Of a stretch of DNA of 44,425 nt, positions 25,644 through 33,438 are shown one piece after another. Below the pieces are notes generated by a model. It made no database searches. It was not told the DNA's origin and saw only the letters and a program-made list of their open reading frames with translations. A program made the position numbers and the translations under genes. The stretch's first letter is position 1. The number at the start of each line of letters is the position of its first letter. Source of the DNA: Myxococcaceae bacterium (lineage in GTDB: Bacteria; Myxococcota; Myxococcia; Myxococcales; Myxococcaceae); NCBI GenBank assembly GCA_019686135.1, contig JADGHL010000032.1, positions 1-44,425 of the forward strand. The letters run 5' to 3'.

Positions 25644-27737
25644 ATGTTGATTTCATCCCTCCGACGCAGCGTCCAGCGCCAGGAAGGGCAGGCCCTCGTG
25701 CTCGCCTGCCTGTGCGTGCTCGCGCTCTCGATCGCGGTGATCACCACCGTCAACCTGGGCCACACCGTTCACGAACGCATCCGGCTGCAGAACAACGCCG
25801 ACGCCGCCGCCTACTCGATGGCCGCCATGGAGGCGCGCGCGTTCAACTTCTACGCGTTCACCAACCGCGCCGAGGCCTCCCACTACGTCTCCGCGATGCA
25901 GTGGCAGTCGATGCTCTCGTTCTTCTTCTTCATGGAGGCGTTCTTCACCGACCTCTTTGGAATCCTGAAGACCTTCAACCCCTGCGGCGGAAAGCGGAAC
26001 TGGTTCTGGACGATCGTCTGTCCCATCCTCGAAGCCATTCCCTACGTCGGCGCGGTGATACGGATCGTCAATCAGATCTTCAACGCGGTGGAGCAGGCGC
26101 TCAAAGCGCTCCAGCGAGGAGTCTTCAAACCCGCCAACGTCGTCGACAACTTCATAGGCACCAAGGTGATCCCCGCGCACCGGATTCTCAACCAGGTGCT
26201 CTCATCCGCGGCGGAGACGGTGATGTACGCGTCGCTCTCTCACGTCTCGCAGATGTCGAAGGACGTGATCGTCGACAACGACTCCAACATCAACCCGACG
26301 TGGGGCGCGGCGATCGCCGGCGTTCTGTCCGGGTGCATGTACGACCGGGCGCACAACCGGGACGTGCTCGGGTCGCCGCTTTCGCCGAAGAACCCGCTCA
26401 GCGTGCTCCCGGTCAACGACACGCGCGAAGACAGCAAGCAGAACCGCGCCAAGCGGACGATGGCGCAGATCGCCAACGCCACGCGCTACGGCTGTGAAGG
26501 CGGCGACAACGGCGGCGCGGGGGCCTGCCCAGAGAAGTTCGTCACCAACCGCGGCCTCGGATCGATCCTCGGGTTCCTCCCCGGCGGCATTCAAAGGTTC
26601 ATGGACGGGTTCCCCAAGTGGGGGCAGACCAAGCTGCTCGGGTTCAGCAAGGCGGACGGGCGCAACACTGCGCCGAACGGCGCCAAGAACTACATCCACC
26701 GCAGCGCCGCCAACCTCCCGCCCAACAGCAACTGGGGCCCGCTCGCCTCCGGCGACAACATGGGGTCGGACGACCTCTACGAGCTCAAGCTGGGGCCGGA
26801 GAAGCTGCTCGGCCTCGTCGACAACCCGTTCGCCTGCAAGGACAACGACAACCCCTACGAGTGCTGGGGCGATCCGCGCATCACCGACAGCAACCGGGGC
26901 GACCAGAAGTTCCGCAACGCGCTCAAGACCAGCATCTGGGCGCTCAACGACCAGGAGCAGGCCTCGCGGATCAAGCGCGGGGGCATCCACTGGCGGCTGC
27001 AGTACGACCGGCCGCACACCTCCTGCCGGAACTTCAACTGCGGCTTCTACCCGCCCTCGGGTGGCTTCGGAAACCCGGTGCGGGACATGGGCCTGAGCAT
27101 GGTCAAGGCCTTCAAGGTCTGCCCGCCCCAGCTCATCTGCATTCCCTTCCAGCCGGGCTTGACCATCTACAAGTACGTCGCCAACGTCCGCCCCGTGCAG
27201 GACGGGAACCACCCGTGGCAGGGCATCGTCCGCTTCCCGCACTTCGAACCGGGGGAGTACTCGCGCAAGTGCCCGGTGCCGGGAAATGCCGCGCTCAACA
27301 ACCCCGCCCGGCGTGATCAGGAGTTCAACCAGCCCTCCACCTGGGTGCTGCTCAACAAGTCGCCCGATCAGCTCAAGAACCTCAACGCGGATCAGAACGG
27401 CGTGACCCGGGCCGGCCCGGCGCAGCTGAACGACTCGGCGAAGATCAAGTTCGCGTTCGGCGCCGGCAACGGCACCGAGCTGGTGCTCGACGACACGCGC
27501 AAGAAGTTCGGCGTGGGGATCTTCTCCACCGAGGGTCTCAACGCCATCTCGCGCGGGCAGGCCTACTACCACCGTCCCGGGAATTGGGCGGAGCAGCCCA
27601 ACTTCTTCAACCCGTTCTGGCGGCCGCGGCTGGCGTCCGTGTACCAGGGCTCGCGGAACGTCGAGCTGCTCGACGACATCATCAACCGGCTGCCCGGACC
27701 GGTGGCCGGCATCCCGCAGAAGATCATCACCCACTAG
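25644..27737 (+). CDS. large TadG-like pilus-associated protein, Cys-rich
   Basis: A 697-residue protein. The N-terminus resembles the TadE/G-like family: short leader MLISSLRRSVQRQEG, then QALVLACLCVLALSIAVITT, and after the helix RIRLQNNADAAAYSMAAMEA, matching the LQNxADAAA motif of TadG proteins. There is no Glu at +5 (Leu instead). The large body (about 600 residues) has at least a dozen Cys (for example FNPCGG, SGCMYD, RYGCEGG, SCRNFNCGF, VCPPQLIC), suggesting disulfide bonds after export. No von Willebrand motif (DxSxS) was seen, unlike many TadG proteins. It could be a tip or cell-contact protein of the pilus; this is inference. Start ATG 4 bases after the TadE-like gene. Confidence 0.83.
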   Translation: MLISSLRRSVQRQEGQALVLACLCVLALSIAVITTVNLGHTVHERIRLQNNADAAAYSMAAMEARAFNFYAFTNRAEASHYVSAMQWQSMLSFFFFMEAFFTDLFGILKTFNPCGGKRNWFWTIVCPILEAIPYVGAVIRIVNQIFNAVEQALKALQRGVFKPANVVDNFIGTKVIPAHRILNQVLSSAAETVMYASLSHVSQMSKDVIVDNDSNINPTWGAAIAGVLSGCMYDRAHNRDVLGSPLSPKNPLSVLPVNDTREDSKQNRAKRTMAQIANATRYGCEGGDNGGAGACPEKFVTNRGLGSILGFLPGGIQRFMDGFPKWGQTKLLGFSKADGRNTAPNGAKNYIHRSAANLPPNSNWGPLASGDNMGSDDLYELKLGPEKLLGLVDNPFACKDNDNPYECWGDPRITDSNRGDQKFRNALKTSIWALNDQEQASRIKRGGIHWRLQYDRPHTSCRNFNCGFYPPSGGFGNPVRDMGLSMVKAFKVCPPQLICIPFQPGLTIYKYVANVRPVQDGNHPWQGIVRFPHFEPGEYSRKCPVPGNAALNNPARRDQEFNQPSTWVLLNKSPDQLKNLNADQNGVTRAGPAQLNDSAKIKFAFGAGNGTELVLDDTRKKFGVGIFSTEGLNAISRGQAYYHRPGNWAEQPNFFNPFWRPRLASVYQGSRNVELLDDIINRLPGPVAGIPQKIITH

Positions 27738-27751
27738 GGAGAGCGCTGGCT

Positions 27752-28936
27752 GTGATTTCACCTGCCCACGACCGCATCCCACGCCGCGTGGCCTTCCGCG
27801 GCGCCGCCACCGTCGAGTTCGCGCTCGTCACGCCGCTTCTGGTGACGATGCTGATGTTCGGGATGTTCCTGACCGACCTTGCGCGCGTGAAGCTGAAGAT
27901 GCAGGAGGCCAGCCGATACGTCACCTGGGAGATGACCAGCTACCTTCTCTCCGACTACGGCGCGAAGGGCCGGCCCGACCACGCCCGCAACTTCAACGAG
28001 GCGCTCGACAAGACGGTGAAGGAGGCGAAGGAGCGCTACAAGGACCTGGACTCGGTGGAGGATGACGCCGGGCCCATGGCGTCCTTCACCTACGGCCCGT
28101 TCGAGGCCACCCTTGAGAACCAGGACGTCCCCTTCGCCAACACCTCGCTCATCCAGTCGCTCCCGGGCGGAGACTTCGCGGCCGACATCATCGGCGCGAT
28201 CAACGGGCCCGCGAACGCGGCGATCGGCTACCTGGGGTTCGACACGAAGGGGCGGATCAAGTCCACCGTGAACATGAGGGTGGACACGCGGCTCTCCGCG
28301 CTGCCCCGGCACTACTACGACACCGGCAGCGGGGCGATGTACCAGAGCGACCACTGGGGCGGGTACGACCTGTCGTCGTTCAACCTCACCTCGAGCCTCA
28401 CCATGGTGGTCAACGACTGGCACCTCGCCGACGGCGGAGACGTGGTCGCACGTGACGGGCGCGCCGGGCGGCACAACAGCGACGGCGTGACCGGCCTTCA
28501 CCGCCAGACCAAGCGCATGGTGCTGCTGGGGCTGGGGGATCTGGTCAGCCGGATCCCGCTGTGGAGCACGATCCAGAACTACCTGCCCTTTCCCCAGCCG
28601 TTGGGGACCTACACGGTCTCGCACAACTACGTGAAGGGGACCGAGTCGCGGAACTGCAACTACACGGACGGGTACAACGGCAAGAAGGGCCTCACCAACC
28701 AGTCCCCCATCCTCCACGAGGATGACCAGGACATGCGGTGCTACGACACCAGCCCCTACCGCGACACCAAGGCCTACGACCAGTCGATGTACCGGCGGAT
28801 CTTCATGGCCCGCGGCGAGTGGTTCATGGGCTGCGAGAACCCAATGGCCGACGACCCGACCATCACCCAGACCTATTCGTCCGACGAGGAGCAGGACAAA
28901 ACCGTCTGCTCCAACAAGCTCGTGCCCCCGCCGTGA
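27752..28936 (+). CDS. TadE-family pseudopilin with long C-terminal domain
   Basis: A 394-residue protein read from GTG 27752. Leader MISPAHDRIPRRVAFRG, predicted cut after G17, then AATVEFALVTPLLVTMLMFG with the Glu at +5 and the TadE motif EFALVTP, followed by KMQEASRYVTWEMTSYLLSD. The rest is a soluble domain with charged helices (ALDKTVKEAKERYKDLDS) and late Cys (NCNYT, RCYD, GCENP, VCSN) that may form disulfides. The ribosome site GGGAG lies close to the TAG of the preceding gene. The next gene starts in a GTGA overlap, so the operon continues. Confidence 0.83.
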   Translation: MISPAHDRIPRRVAFRGAATVEFALVTPLLVTMLMFGMFLTDLARVKLKMQEASRYVTWEMTSYLLSDYGAKGRPDHARNFNEALDKTVKEAKERYKDLDSVEDDAGPMASFTYGPFEATLENQDVPFANTSLIQSLPGGDFAADIIGAINGPANAAIGYLGFDTKGRIKSTVNMRVDTRLSALPRHYYDTGSGAMYQSDHWGGYDLSSFNLTSSLTMVVNDWHLADGGDVVARDGRAGRHNSDGVTGLHRQTKRMVLLGLGDLVSRIPLWSTIQNYLPFPQPLGTYTVSHNYVKGTESRNCNYTDGYNGKKGLTNQSPILHEDDQDMRCYDTSPYRDTKAYDQSMYRRIFMARGEWFMGCENPMADDPTITQTYSSDEEQDKTVCSNKLVPPP

Positions 28937-29703
28937 GAGCCCGCGCCGTCCTCGTTGCCCTCGCGCTCGCCGGCGGGAGCGCGTTCGCCGAACAGCCGCT
29001 GGCCACGTATCCGGGCACGGTGCACACCCGCATCGGCCGGGACCTGGTGATCGGCGGCGAGTACTACCGGATCGCCTACTTCACCACGCCGGATTCGATC
29101 CCGAAGGTGGCGGAGTACTTCTTCCATTATTTCAGCGACCAGGGTTACCCCACCTTCGTGGACGGCGACATCGATCTGGGCGAGGTGATCGTCAGCGCCT
29201 TCTACACGCGCGAAGGACTCGTCCGGTCGGTGGTGCTCAAGGCGCACGACGGCAAGACGCTCGGGTTCACGGTGCTCAAGGACCTGTGGATGCGGGCCGA
29301 CGAGGACGCCGCCGGCGCGGCGCGCGAGGCGCTGGTCCCGCTGGAGGGCGCGCTGCTCAGTGAGGACCTCGCGCACGACGACGGGCAGGGCACCGCGCTG
29401 CAGCGCACGCAGGTGGTGAAGGGGACGCTGGAGAGCGTGCGCCAGGAGCTCGTCCAGCGCCTGTCCTCACGGGGCTTCGTCCTCAACAACGAGACCGCCA
29501 CCAAACTCGACGGCAAGCGCAGCCTGACGCTCGAGCTCGGCCGGCCCGGCGAACAGGTCATCACCTCTCTCACCGCGGTCGATGATGGACTGGTCGGTGT
29601 GTACCAGACGTGGATCGGCTCCGACCGGCCGGACGCGGTGCCCAACGACCGCGCGGTGGAGCAGCTCCGCCAGAAGATGGAACAGGAGAAGGTGGAGCGA
29701 TGA
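28933..29703 (+). CDS. secreted protein of unknown family with two similar domains
   Basis: A 256-residue protein with signal peptide MRARAVLVALALAGGSAFA. The start GTG overlaps the previous stop. The mature part looks like two related units: one around IPKVAEYFFHYFSDQGYPTF and VIVSAFYTREGLVRSVVLKA, the other around LESVRQELVQRLSSRGFVLN and QVITSLTAVDDGLVGVYQTW; both run helix, then [DS]xGY/F-type turn, then two strands. A coiled-coil-like end (RAVEQLRQKMEQEKVER) follows. I do not recognise the family. Its place in the pilus operon suggests a periplasmic assembly or anchoring role. Confidence 0.78.
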   Translation: MRARAVLVALALAGGSAFAEQPLATYPGTVHTRIGRDLVIGGEYYRIAYFTTPDSIPKVAEYFFHYFSDQGYPTFVDGDIDLGEVIVSAFYTREGLVRSVVLKAHDGKTLGFTVLKDLWMRADEDAAGAAREALVPLEGALLSEDLAHDDGQGTALQRTQVVKGTLESVRQELVQRLSSRGFVLNNETATKLDGKRSLTLELGRPGEQVITSLTAVDDGLVGVYQTWIGSDRPDAVPNDRAVEQLRQKMEQEKVER

Positions 29704-30524
29704 TCCGTTCCCTTCTCATCGTCATCGCGGTCCTGCTGCCGCTCGCGGCGGCGCCGGCGCGAGCGCAAAGCGTGGAGCACCTCACCACGCTGCTTCGGCA
29801 CATGGCCGGCGGCGTGGCGGACGCGAGCGTCGGCGACTGGGTCACCTACCGGGTGTCGGGCGGCCCGGACGGGCGGATCTCCTTCTGGCGCGCGGCGGTG
29901 GTGGGGCACGAGACCGACCGTTTCGGCCGCGAGGCGCTGTGGGTAGAGATCGAGATGGGGCTCCACGAGAAGATGGTGGCGCCGCTCTTCCAGACCCGCA
30001 TCCTCGTGGCGACGAAGGCGGAGGAGGGTAGGCCGGCGATCACCCGCATGTACATGGCGTGGGGCGCGGAGAAGGTCCGCGAGCTGGACGACGCGGCGGT
30101 GGCGAAGATGACCTCGCCGTCCCAGCTCGAGAGCCCCGACGACGAGCCGAAGGGCGATCCGTCGTACATCCGCGTCGGCGTCGGCGGCGAGAAGCGGCTG
30201 ATGACCCTGGCCGGGACGGTGACGGCCGTCCCCACCGAGGTGCGCTACGGCACCACGGTGGTCAAGCGGATCTGGATGAGCCGGGAGATCCCGCTCATGC
30301 ACCTGGCGAAGCTGGAGGTCCCGCCCATCGATTACGCGATCGAGATCCGCGACTATGGGCGGGACGCGAAGCCGAGGATGATCCTCCCGGTGGACGGCGT
30401 GCCGAAGCTGTCCTTCGAGGGCGGCGGGCCCTTCCAGGGGACGACGCTGTTCCCCGCGCAGGTGAACGAGGCCATCCGGAAAGAGCGCGAGAATCTGCAA
30501 CGAGGTGAAGCCGATGCGCACTGA
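29700..30524 (+). CDS. secreted protein of unknown family in the pilus operon
   Basis: A 274-residue protein with signal peptide MIRSLLIVIAVLLPLAAAPARA. It starts in an ATGA overlap. The mature domain is beta-rich (VGDWVTYRVSGGPDGRISFW, ALWVEIEMGLHEKMVAPLFQ, VTAVPTEVRYGTTVVKRIWM) and ends with PKLSFEGGGPFQGTTLFPAQ. The VGDWVxYR opening is seen in several secreted deltaproteobacterial proteins of unknown function. It may be a periplasmic partner of the pilus. Its last 11 bases overlap the small pilin gene. Confidence 0.78.
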   Translation: MIRSLLIVIAVLLPLAAAPARAQSVEHLTTLLRHMAGGVADASVGDWVTYRVSGGPDGRISFWRAAVVGHETDRFGREALWVEIEMGLHEKMVAPLFQTRILVATKAEEGRPAITRMYMAWGAEKVRELDDAAVAKMTSPSQLESPDDEPKGDPSYIRVGVGGEKRLMTLAGTVTAVPTEVRYGTTVVKRIWMSREIPLMHLAKLEVPPIDYAIEIRDYGRDAKPRMILPVDGVPKLSFEGGGPFQGTTLFPAQVNEAIRKERENLQRGEADAH

Positions 30525-30753
30525 GAGCGTGAAGCGGCGGCACAAGCGCCGGCGCGGGCAGGCGATGCTCGAGTACTCGATGCTCAACTGGGTGCTGGTG
30601 GTCGCCCTGGTGCTCGGGATGAGCGTGCGGATGATCCCCGCGCCGGACGGCAGCGGCGGCGGACGCCCGATGAACGTGATCGAGCTCTTCCTCCGGGCGT
30701 ACCAGGTCTATTACGACTCCTTCTACTTCGTGCTGAACCTGCCGTTCCCGTGA
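30514..30753 (+). CDS. Flp-like type IVb pilin candidate (79 residues)
   Basis: A very small protein with a strongly basic leader (MRTESVKRRHKRRRG, cut after G15), then QAMLEYSMLNWVLVVALVLG. The Glu at +5 and Tyr at +6 match the G-xxxx-EY hallmark of Flp/type IVb prepilins. About 64 mature residues is close to Flp size. It ends in MNVIELFLRAYQVYYDSFYF, an amphipathic aromatic helix. The ATG at 30514 is favoured over a GTG at 30505 because AGGTGA sits 5 bases upstream. It overlaps the preceding gene by 11 bases and the next by GTGA. Likely the major filament subunit of this locus, or else a TadE/F-like minor pilin. Confidence 0.75.
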   Translation: MRTESVKRRHKRRRGQAMLEYSMLNWVLVVALVLGMSVRMIPAPDGSGGGRPMNVIELFLRAYQVYYDSFYFVLNLPFP

Positions 30754-31514
30754 GCGCCGCGCAGAGCGCGCGCGTCCCCGAACGCGCGACCGGGGTCCGG
30801 GTGGTGTTCGCGGTGGTGTTCCTGTGCATCGCCGCGGTGGGGTTGGTCTCCGCGTGGCCGGAGGTCGAGCACCTCGCGTTTGCGCTCGGGCATCCGTTCC
30901 ACTCGGGCGCGCCGCCGCGGCCGGTGGCGCTCTTCGGCGTGGGCGTGGTCCTCGCCGCCGGGCTGGGCGTGCTGGTGACGTTGTTGCGCGGGCGCGAGGT
31001 CCCGCTCTGGCTCTCCGCCGGCGTGCTCGTGGGCGCCGCTTTGTGCCTCGTGGGCACCGCCGGGGAGACGCCGGCGGGCCGCAGCTGGGCGGCGGCGGAC
31101 ACCGCGCTCGTGAACGTCGGTTCGAAGCTGCAGCGCCAGATGGTGGACCGGCTTCAGACGACAGGGACGGTCCCCACCTCCGCGGACGCCTGGAGCGAGG
31201 CGCTCAGCGCGATCGCTCCCGGACCGTCGCTCGCGCGCACGCGGTCGTTCGCGCAGCTCCCGTACACCATCCGCGTGCAGCGAACCGGCGATCCGCTCCC
31301 CACCGATCTGAGACCCGGTGAGCTCATCGTCGAGGTGGCACCGCTGGGCGAGGCGTTTCGCATCCACATGGTGGGCTTCGACCGGAAGGGGCAGGTGGCG
31401 CTGCTCACCGACGACCAAGGCCGCGAGGTCGTGCTCACCGGCGCCTTCAATCCGGAGCTTCGCCCCGCCGCGTCTGGCCCGCCGTCGCCGGTATTTCCGC
31501 CGCCACACCCCTGA
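30750..31514 (+). CDS. membrane protein of unknown function, last gene of the first pilus operon
   Basis: A 254-residue protein starting in a GTGA overlap. Three membrane helices are predicted near 17-35, 59-79 and 86-103, followed by a soluble domain (WAAADTALVNVGSKLQRQMV, GELIVEVAPLGEAFRIHMVG, GQVALLTDDQGREVVLTGAF) and a Pro-rich end. No family recognised. By position it may be an inner-membrane accessory of the pilus. The next gene is 184 bases downstream under a separate promoter. Confidence 0.75.
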   Translation: MSAAQSARVPERATGVRVVFAVVFLCIAAVGLVSAWPEVEHLAFALGHPFHSGAPPRPVALFGVGVVLAAGLGVLVTLLRGREVPLWLSAGVLVGAALCLVGTAGETPAGRSWAAADTALVNVGSKLQRQMVDRLQTTGTVPTSADAWSEALSAIAPGPSLARTRSFAQLPYTIRVQRTGDPLPTDLRPGELIVEVAPLGEAFRIHMVGFDRKGQVALLTDDQGREVVLTGAFNPELRPAASGPPSPVFPPPHP

Positions 31515-31556
31515 TCAGACGGTCACCCGGCGGCTCCGTTCAGGGTGTGCGTTGCT

Positions 31557-31586
31557 TTGACACATCTCATGGCCGCCAAGTACATT
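31557..31586 (+). promoter_or_regulatory. sigma-70-type promoter of the cpaB-tadBC-FHA operon
   Basis: TTGACA (perfect -35) at 31557-31562, 18-base spacer, TACATT (4 of 6) at 31581-31586. It predicts transcription from about 31593, leaving a leader of about 105 bases before cpaB. It is the clearest promoter in the window. Confidence 0.6.
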
Positions 31587-31594
31587 GCCCGAGG

Positions 31595-31616
31595 GTTGAA
31601 GCTCCCCGGTTTCAAC
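31595..31616 (+). promoter_or_regulatory. hairpin at the start of the cpaB leader
   Basis: GTTGAA (31595-31600) and TTCAAC (31611-31616) form a 6-bp stem with a 10-base loop, beginning within a few bases of the predicted transcript start. It could protect the transcript end or be a regulator site. I do not recognise a cyclic di-GMP riboswitch in this leader. Confidence 0.35.
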
Positions 31617-31698
31617 ACAATTCCCTGTCGCACCATCGACACCAAGGCCCGCTCCCACGGACGCGGGATCTGCGCGCGCTTCCTGGAGGTTTCGCGTA

Positions 31699-32517
31699 AT
31701 GCTCAAGGGTAAGACCCCGCTCGTCGTCGCCCTCGTCCTCGGGCTTCTCGCCGGCGTCGTGGCGTATTCGGCCATCAAGAAGAAGGAGAACGACGTCCGC
31801 AAGGGATGGAACCTCGTCCCGGTGGTGGTGGCCTCCCAGGACATCCCCGAGGGGACGGTCGTCACCTTCGACATGATCTCCCAGCGGTCGGTCCCCGAGC
31901 AGTTCGTCACCTCGTCGGTGGTGAAGCCGGAATCCGCCTCGTACATCCTGAACCAGAAGGTGCTCGTGCCGCTGCAGGCCGGCGATCCGCTGCTGTGGTC
32001 GCAGTTCGAGACCACCAAGGCCGCCGAGCGCCTCTCCACCAAGGTGCAGAAGAAGACCCGCGCGGTCACCATCGAAGCGTCCACCACGGCGTCGGTGGGC
32101 GGGTGGGTGCGCCCCAACGATCACGTCGACGTGATCGGCACCTTCCGCGATCCTCAGACCAACGAGAACGTGGCGGTGACCCTGCTGCAGAACGTGATCG
32201 TGCTGGCCACGGGCAAGATCACCGGCACCACCAACGTGAACCTGATCCCCGAGAACCAGCGCGACTACTCGACGGTGTCGCTGCTCGTGATCCCCGAGGA
32301 GGCGGAGATCCTGGTGCTGGCCAGCGAGCTGGGCTCGCTCACGCTCACGCTGCGCAACGAGGACGACACCGATCTGATCGAGGACCGCGGCCGCGCCACC
32401 ATCCAGACCCTGCTCTCCGGCGAGCGCACCCGCGTGCTCGAGGCGCGCCGCCGCGAGATCATCACGGTCATCCGCGGCAACGCCTCGGGGACCTCCGCCG
32501 CGGACACCCCCAAGTAG
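31699..32517 (+). CDS. cpaB: CpaB/RcpC-type pilus assembly protein
   Basis: A 272-residue protein with an N-terminal membrane anchor (PLVVALVLGLLAGVVAYSAI), a SAF-like domain (VPVVVASQDIPEGTVVTFDM) and the RcpC/CpaB domain (KKTRAVTIEASTTASVGGWV, RPNDHVDVIGTF, TLLQNVIVLATG, VSLLVIPEEAEILVLASELG). CpaB proteins connect the Tad inner-membrane platform with the secretin and stabilise the periplasmic channel. A GGAGG site precedes the ATG. In standard tad loci cpaB is followed by the secretin, TadZ and TadA genes; here tadB follows directly after 65 bases. First gene of the second pilus operon. Confidence 0.94.
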   Translation: MLKGKTPLVVALVLGLLAGVVAYSAIKKKENDVRKGWNLVPVVVASQDIPEGTVVTFDMISQRSVPEQFVTSSVVKPESASYILNQKVLVPLQAGDPLLWSQFETTKAAERLSTKVQKKTRAVTIEASTTASVGGWVRPNDHVDVIGTFRDPQTNENVAVTLLQNVIVLATGKITGTTNVNLIPENQRDYSTVSLLVIPEEAEILVLASELGSLTLTLRNEDDTDLIEDRGRATIQTLLSGERTRVLEARRREIITVIRGNASGTSAADTPK

Positions 32518-32582
32518 CCGCACCGGGGACCGTGCATGAGTCCTGCGCCACCGCCCAACGAACAATGAGGTACGGCTAAGAC

Positions 32583-33428
32583 ATGCTCGCGGGAATCGTT
32601 CTCCTCCTCGTCACCGGCTCGGTCTTCTTCTTCAGCCTCGTGATCTTCGGGGTGCTGTCGAAGGCGTACGAGCAGTACCAGGAGCGCTACGTCGTCAAGT
32701 CGATGAACGACTTGAGCGACATGTTCCTGTTCATCGACCCGCGGCAGATGCTGGTCCTGAACATCGCCTGCATGTGCCTCCTCGGGATCCTCTCGTGGGT
32801 GCTGTTCAACCCGCTCCTCGCGGTGGCGGCCACGATCTTCGGCTTCTTCCTGCCGATGATCCTCGTGAAGTACTACCGCAAGCGGCGGATCAAGAAATTC
32901 AACACCCAGCTGGTGGACGCGCTCCAGGCGATGGCCAACGCCTTCAAGGCCGGCCTCACGTTCCCGCAGGCGATCGAGCACGTGGCCCGCGAGGCCTACC
33001 CGCCGCTGTCGCAGGAGTTCGGGCTGTTCGTCAAAGAGGTGAAGCTGGGCGTCCCGCTCGAGGAGGCGCTGGTCAACATGGGCCGGCGGGTGGGGTCGGA
33101 CGACCTGGAGCTGGTGGTGATCTCCACCAACATCGCCCGCGCGCTCGGCGGCAACATGGCGGAGATGTTCGAGACCATCTCCAACACCATCCGCGAGCGT
33201 TTCCGCCTGGAGGGGAAGATCGACGCCTTGACCTCCCAGGGGCGCCTGCAGGGGTGGATCGTCGCGGCGATGCCGCTGGTGCTCGGGCTGGTCCTCAACC
33301 AGATGCGTCCGGACCTGATGCAGCCGATGCTCGACCACTGGTTCGGCTACGTGCTGGTGGTGCTGGTCGCGATCATGGAGGCGCTCGGGATCTTCATCAT
33401 CCGGCGCATCGTCAACATCGACATCTGA
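32583..33428 (+). CDS. tadB: TadB-type inner-membrane platform protein
   Basis: A 281-residue type II secretion F-domain protein. N-terminal helix (IVLLLVTGSVFFFSLVIFG), a helical pair (LVLNIACMCLLGILSWVLFN and PLLAVAATIFGFFLPMILVK), the cytoplasmic F domain (LVDALQAMANAFKAGLTFPQ, LGVPLEEALVNMGRRVGSDD, NIARALGGNMAEMFETISNT) and two C-terminal helices. TadB and TadC form the platform on which the TadA ATPase acts. Length and layout are normal. Ten bases separate it from tadC. Confidence 0.95.
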   Translation: MLAGIVLLLVTGSVFFFSLVIFGVLSKAYEQYQERYVVKSMNDLSDMFLFIDPRQMLVLNIACMCLLGILSWVLFNPLLAVAATIFGFFLPMILVKYYRKRRIKKFNTQLVDALQAMANAFKAGLTFPQAIEHVAREAYPPLSQEFGLFVKEVKLGVPLEEALVNMGRRVGSDDLELVVISTNIARALGGNMAEMFETISNTIRERFRLEGKIDALTSQGRLQGWIVAAMPLVLGLVLNQMRPDLMQPMLDHWFGYVLVVLVAIMEALGIFIIRRIVNIDI

Positions 33429-33438
33429 GGACGCGCAC

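Noticed and set aside
31569-31590. TGGCCG...TTGC resembling a sigma-54 promoter before cpaB
   Set aside because: The distance between the GG and GC elements is 14 bases instead of 10; the sigma-70-type pair at 31557-31586 explains the site better.
31515-31698. Cyclic di-GMP riboswitch in the cpaB leader
   Set aside because: No conserved GEMM core sequences could be found in the leader; only a short hairpin is present.
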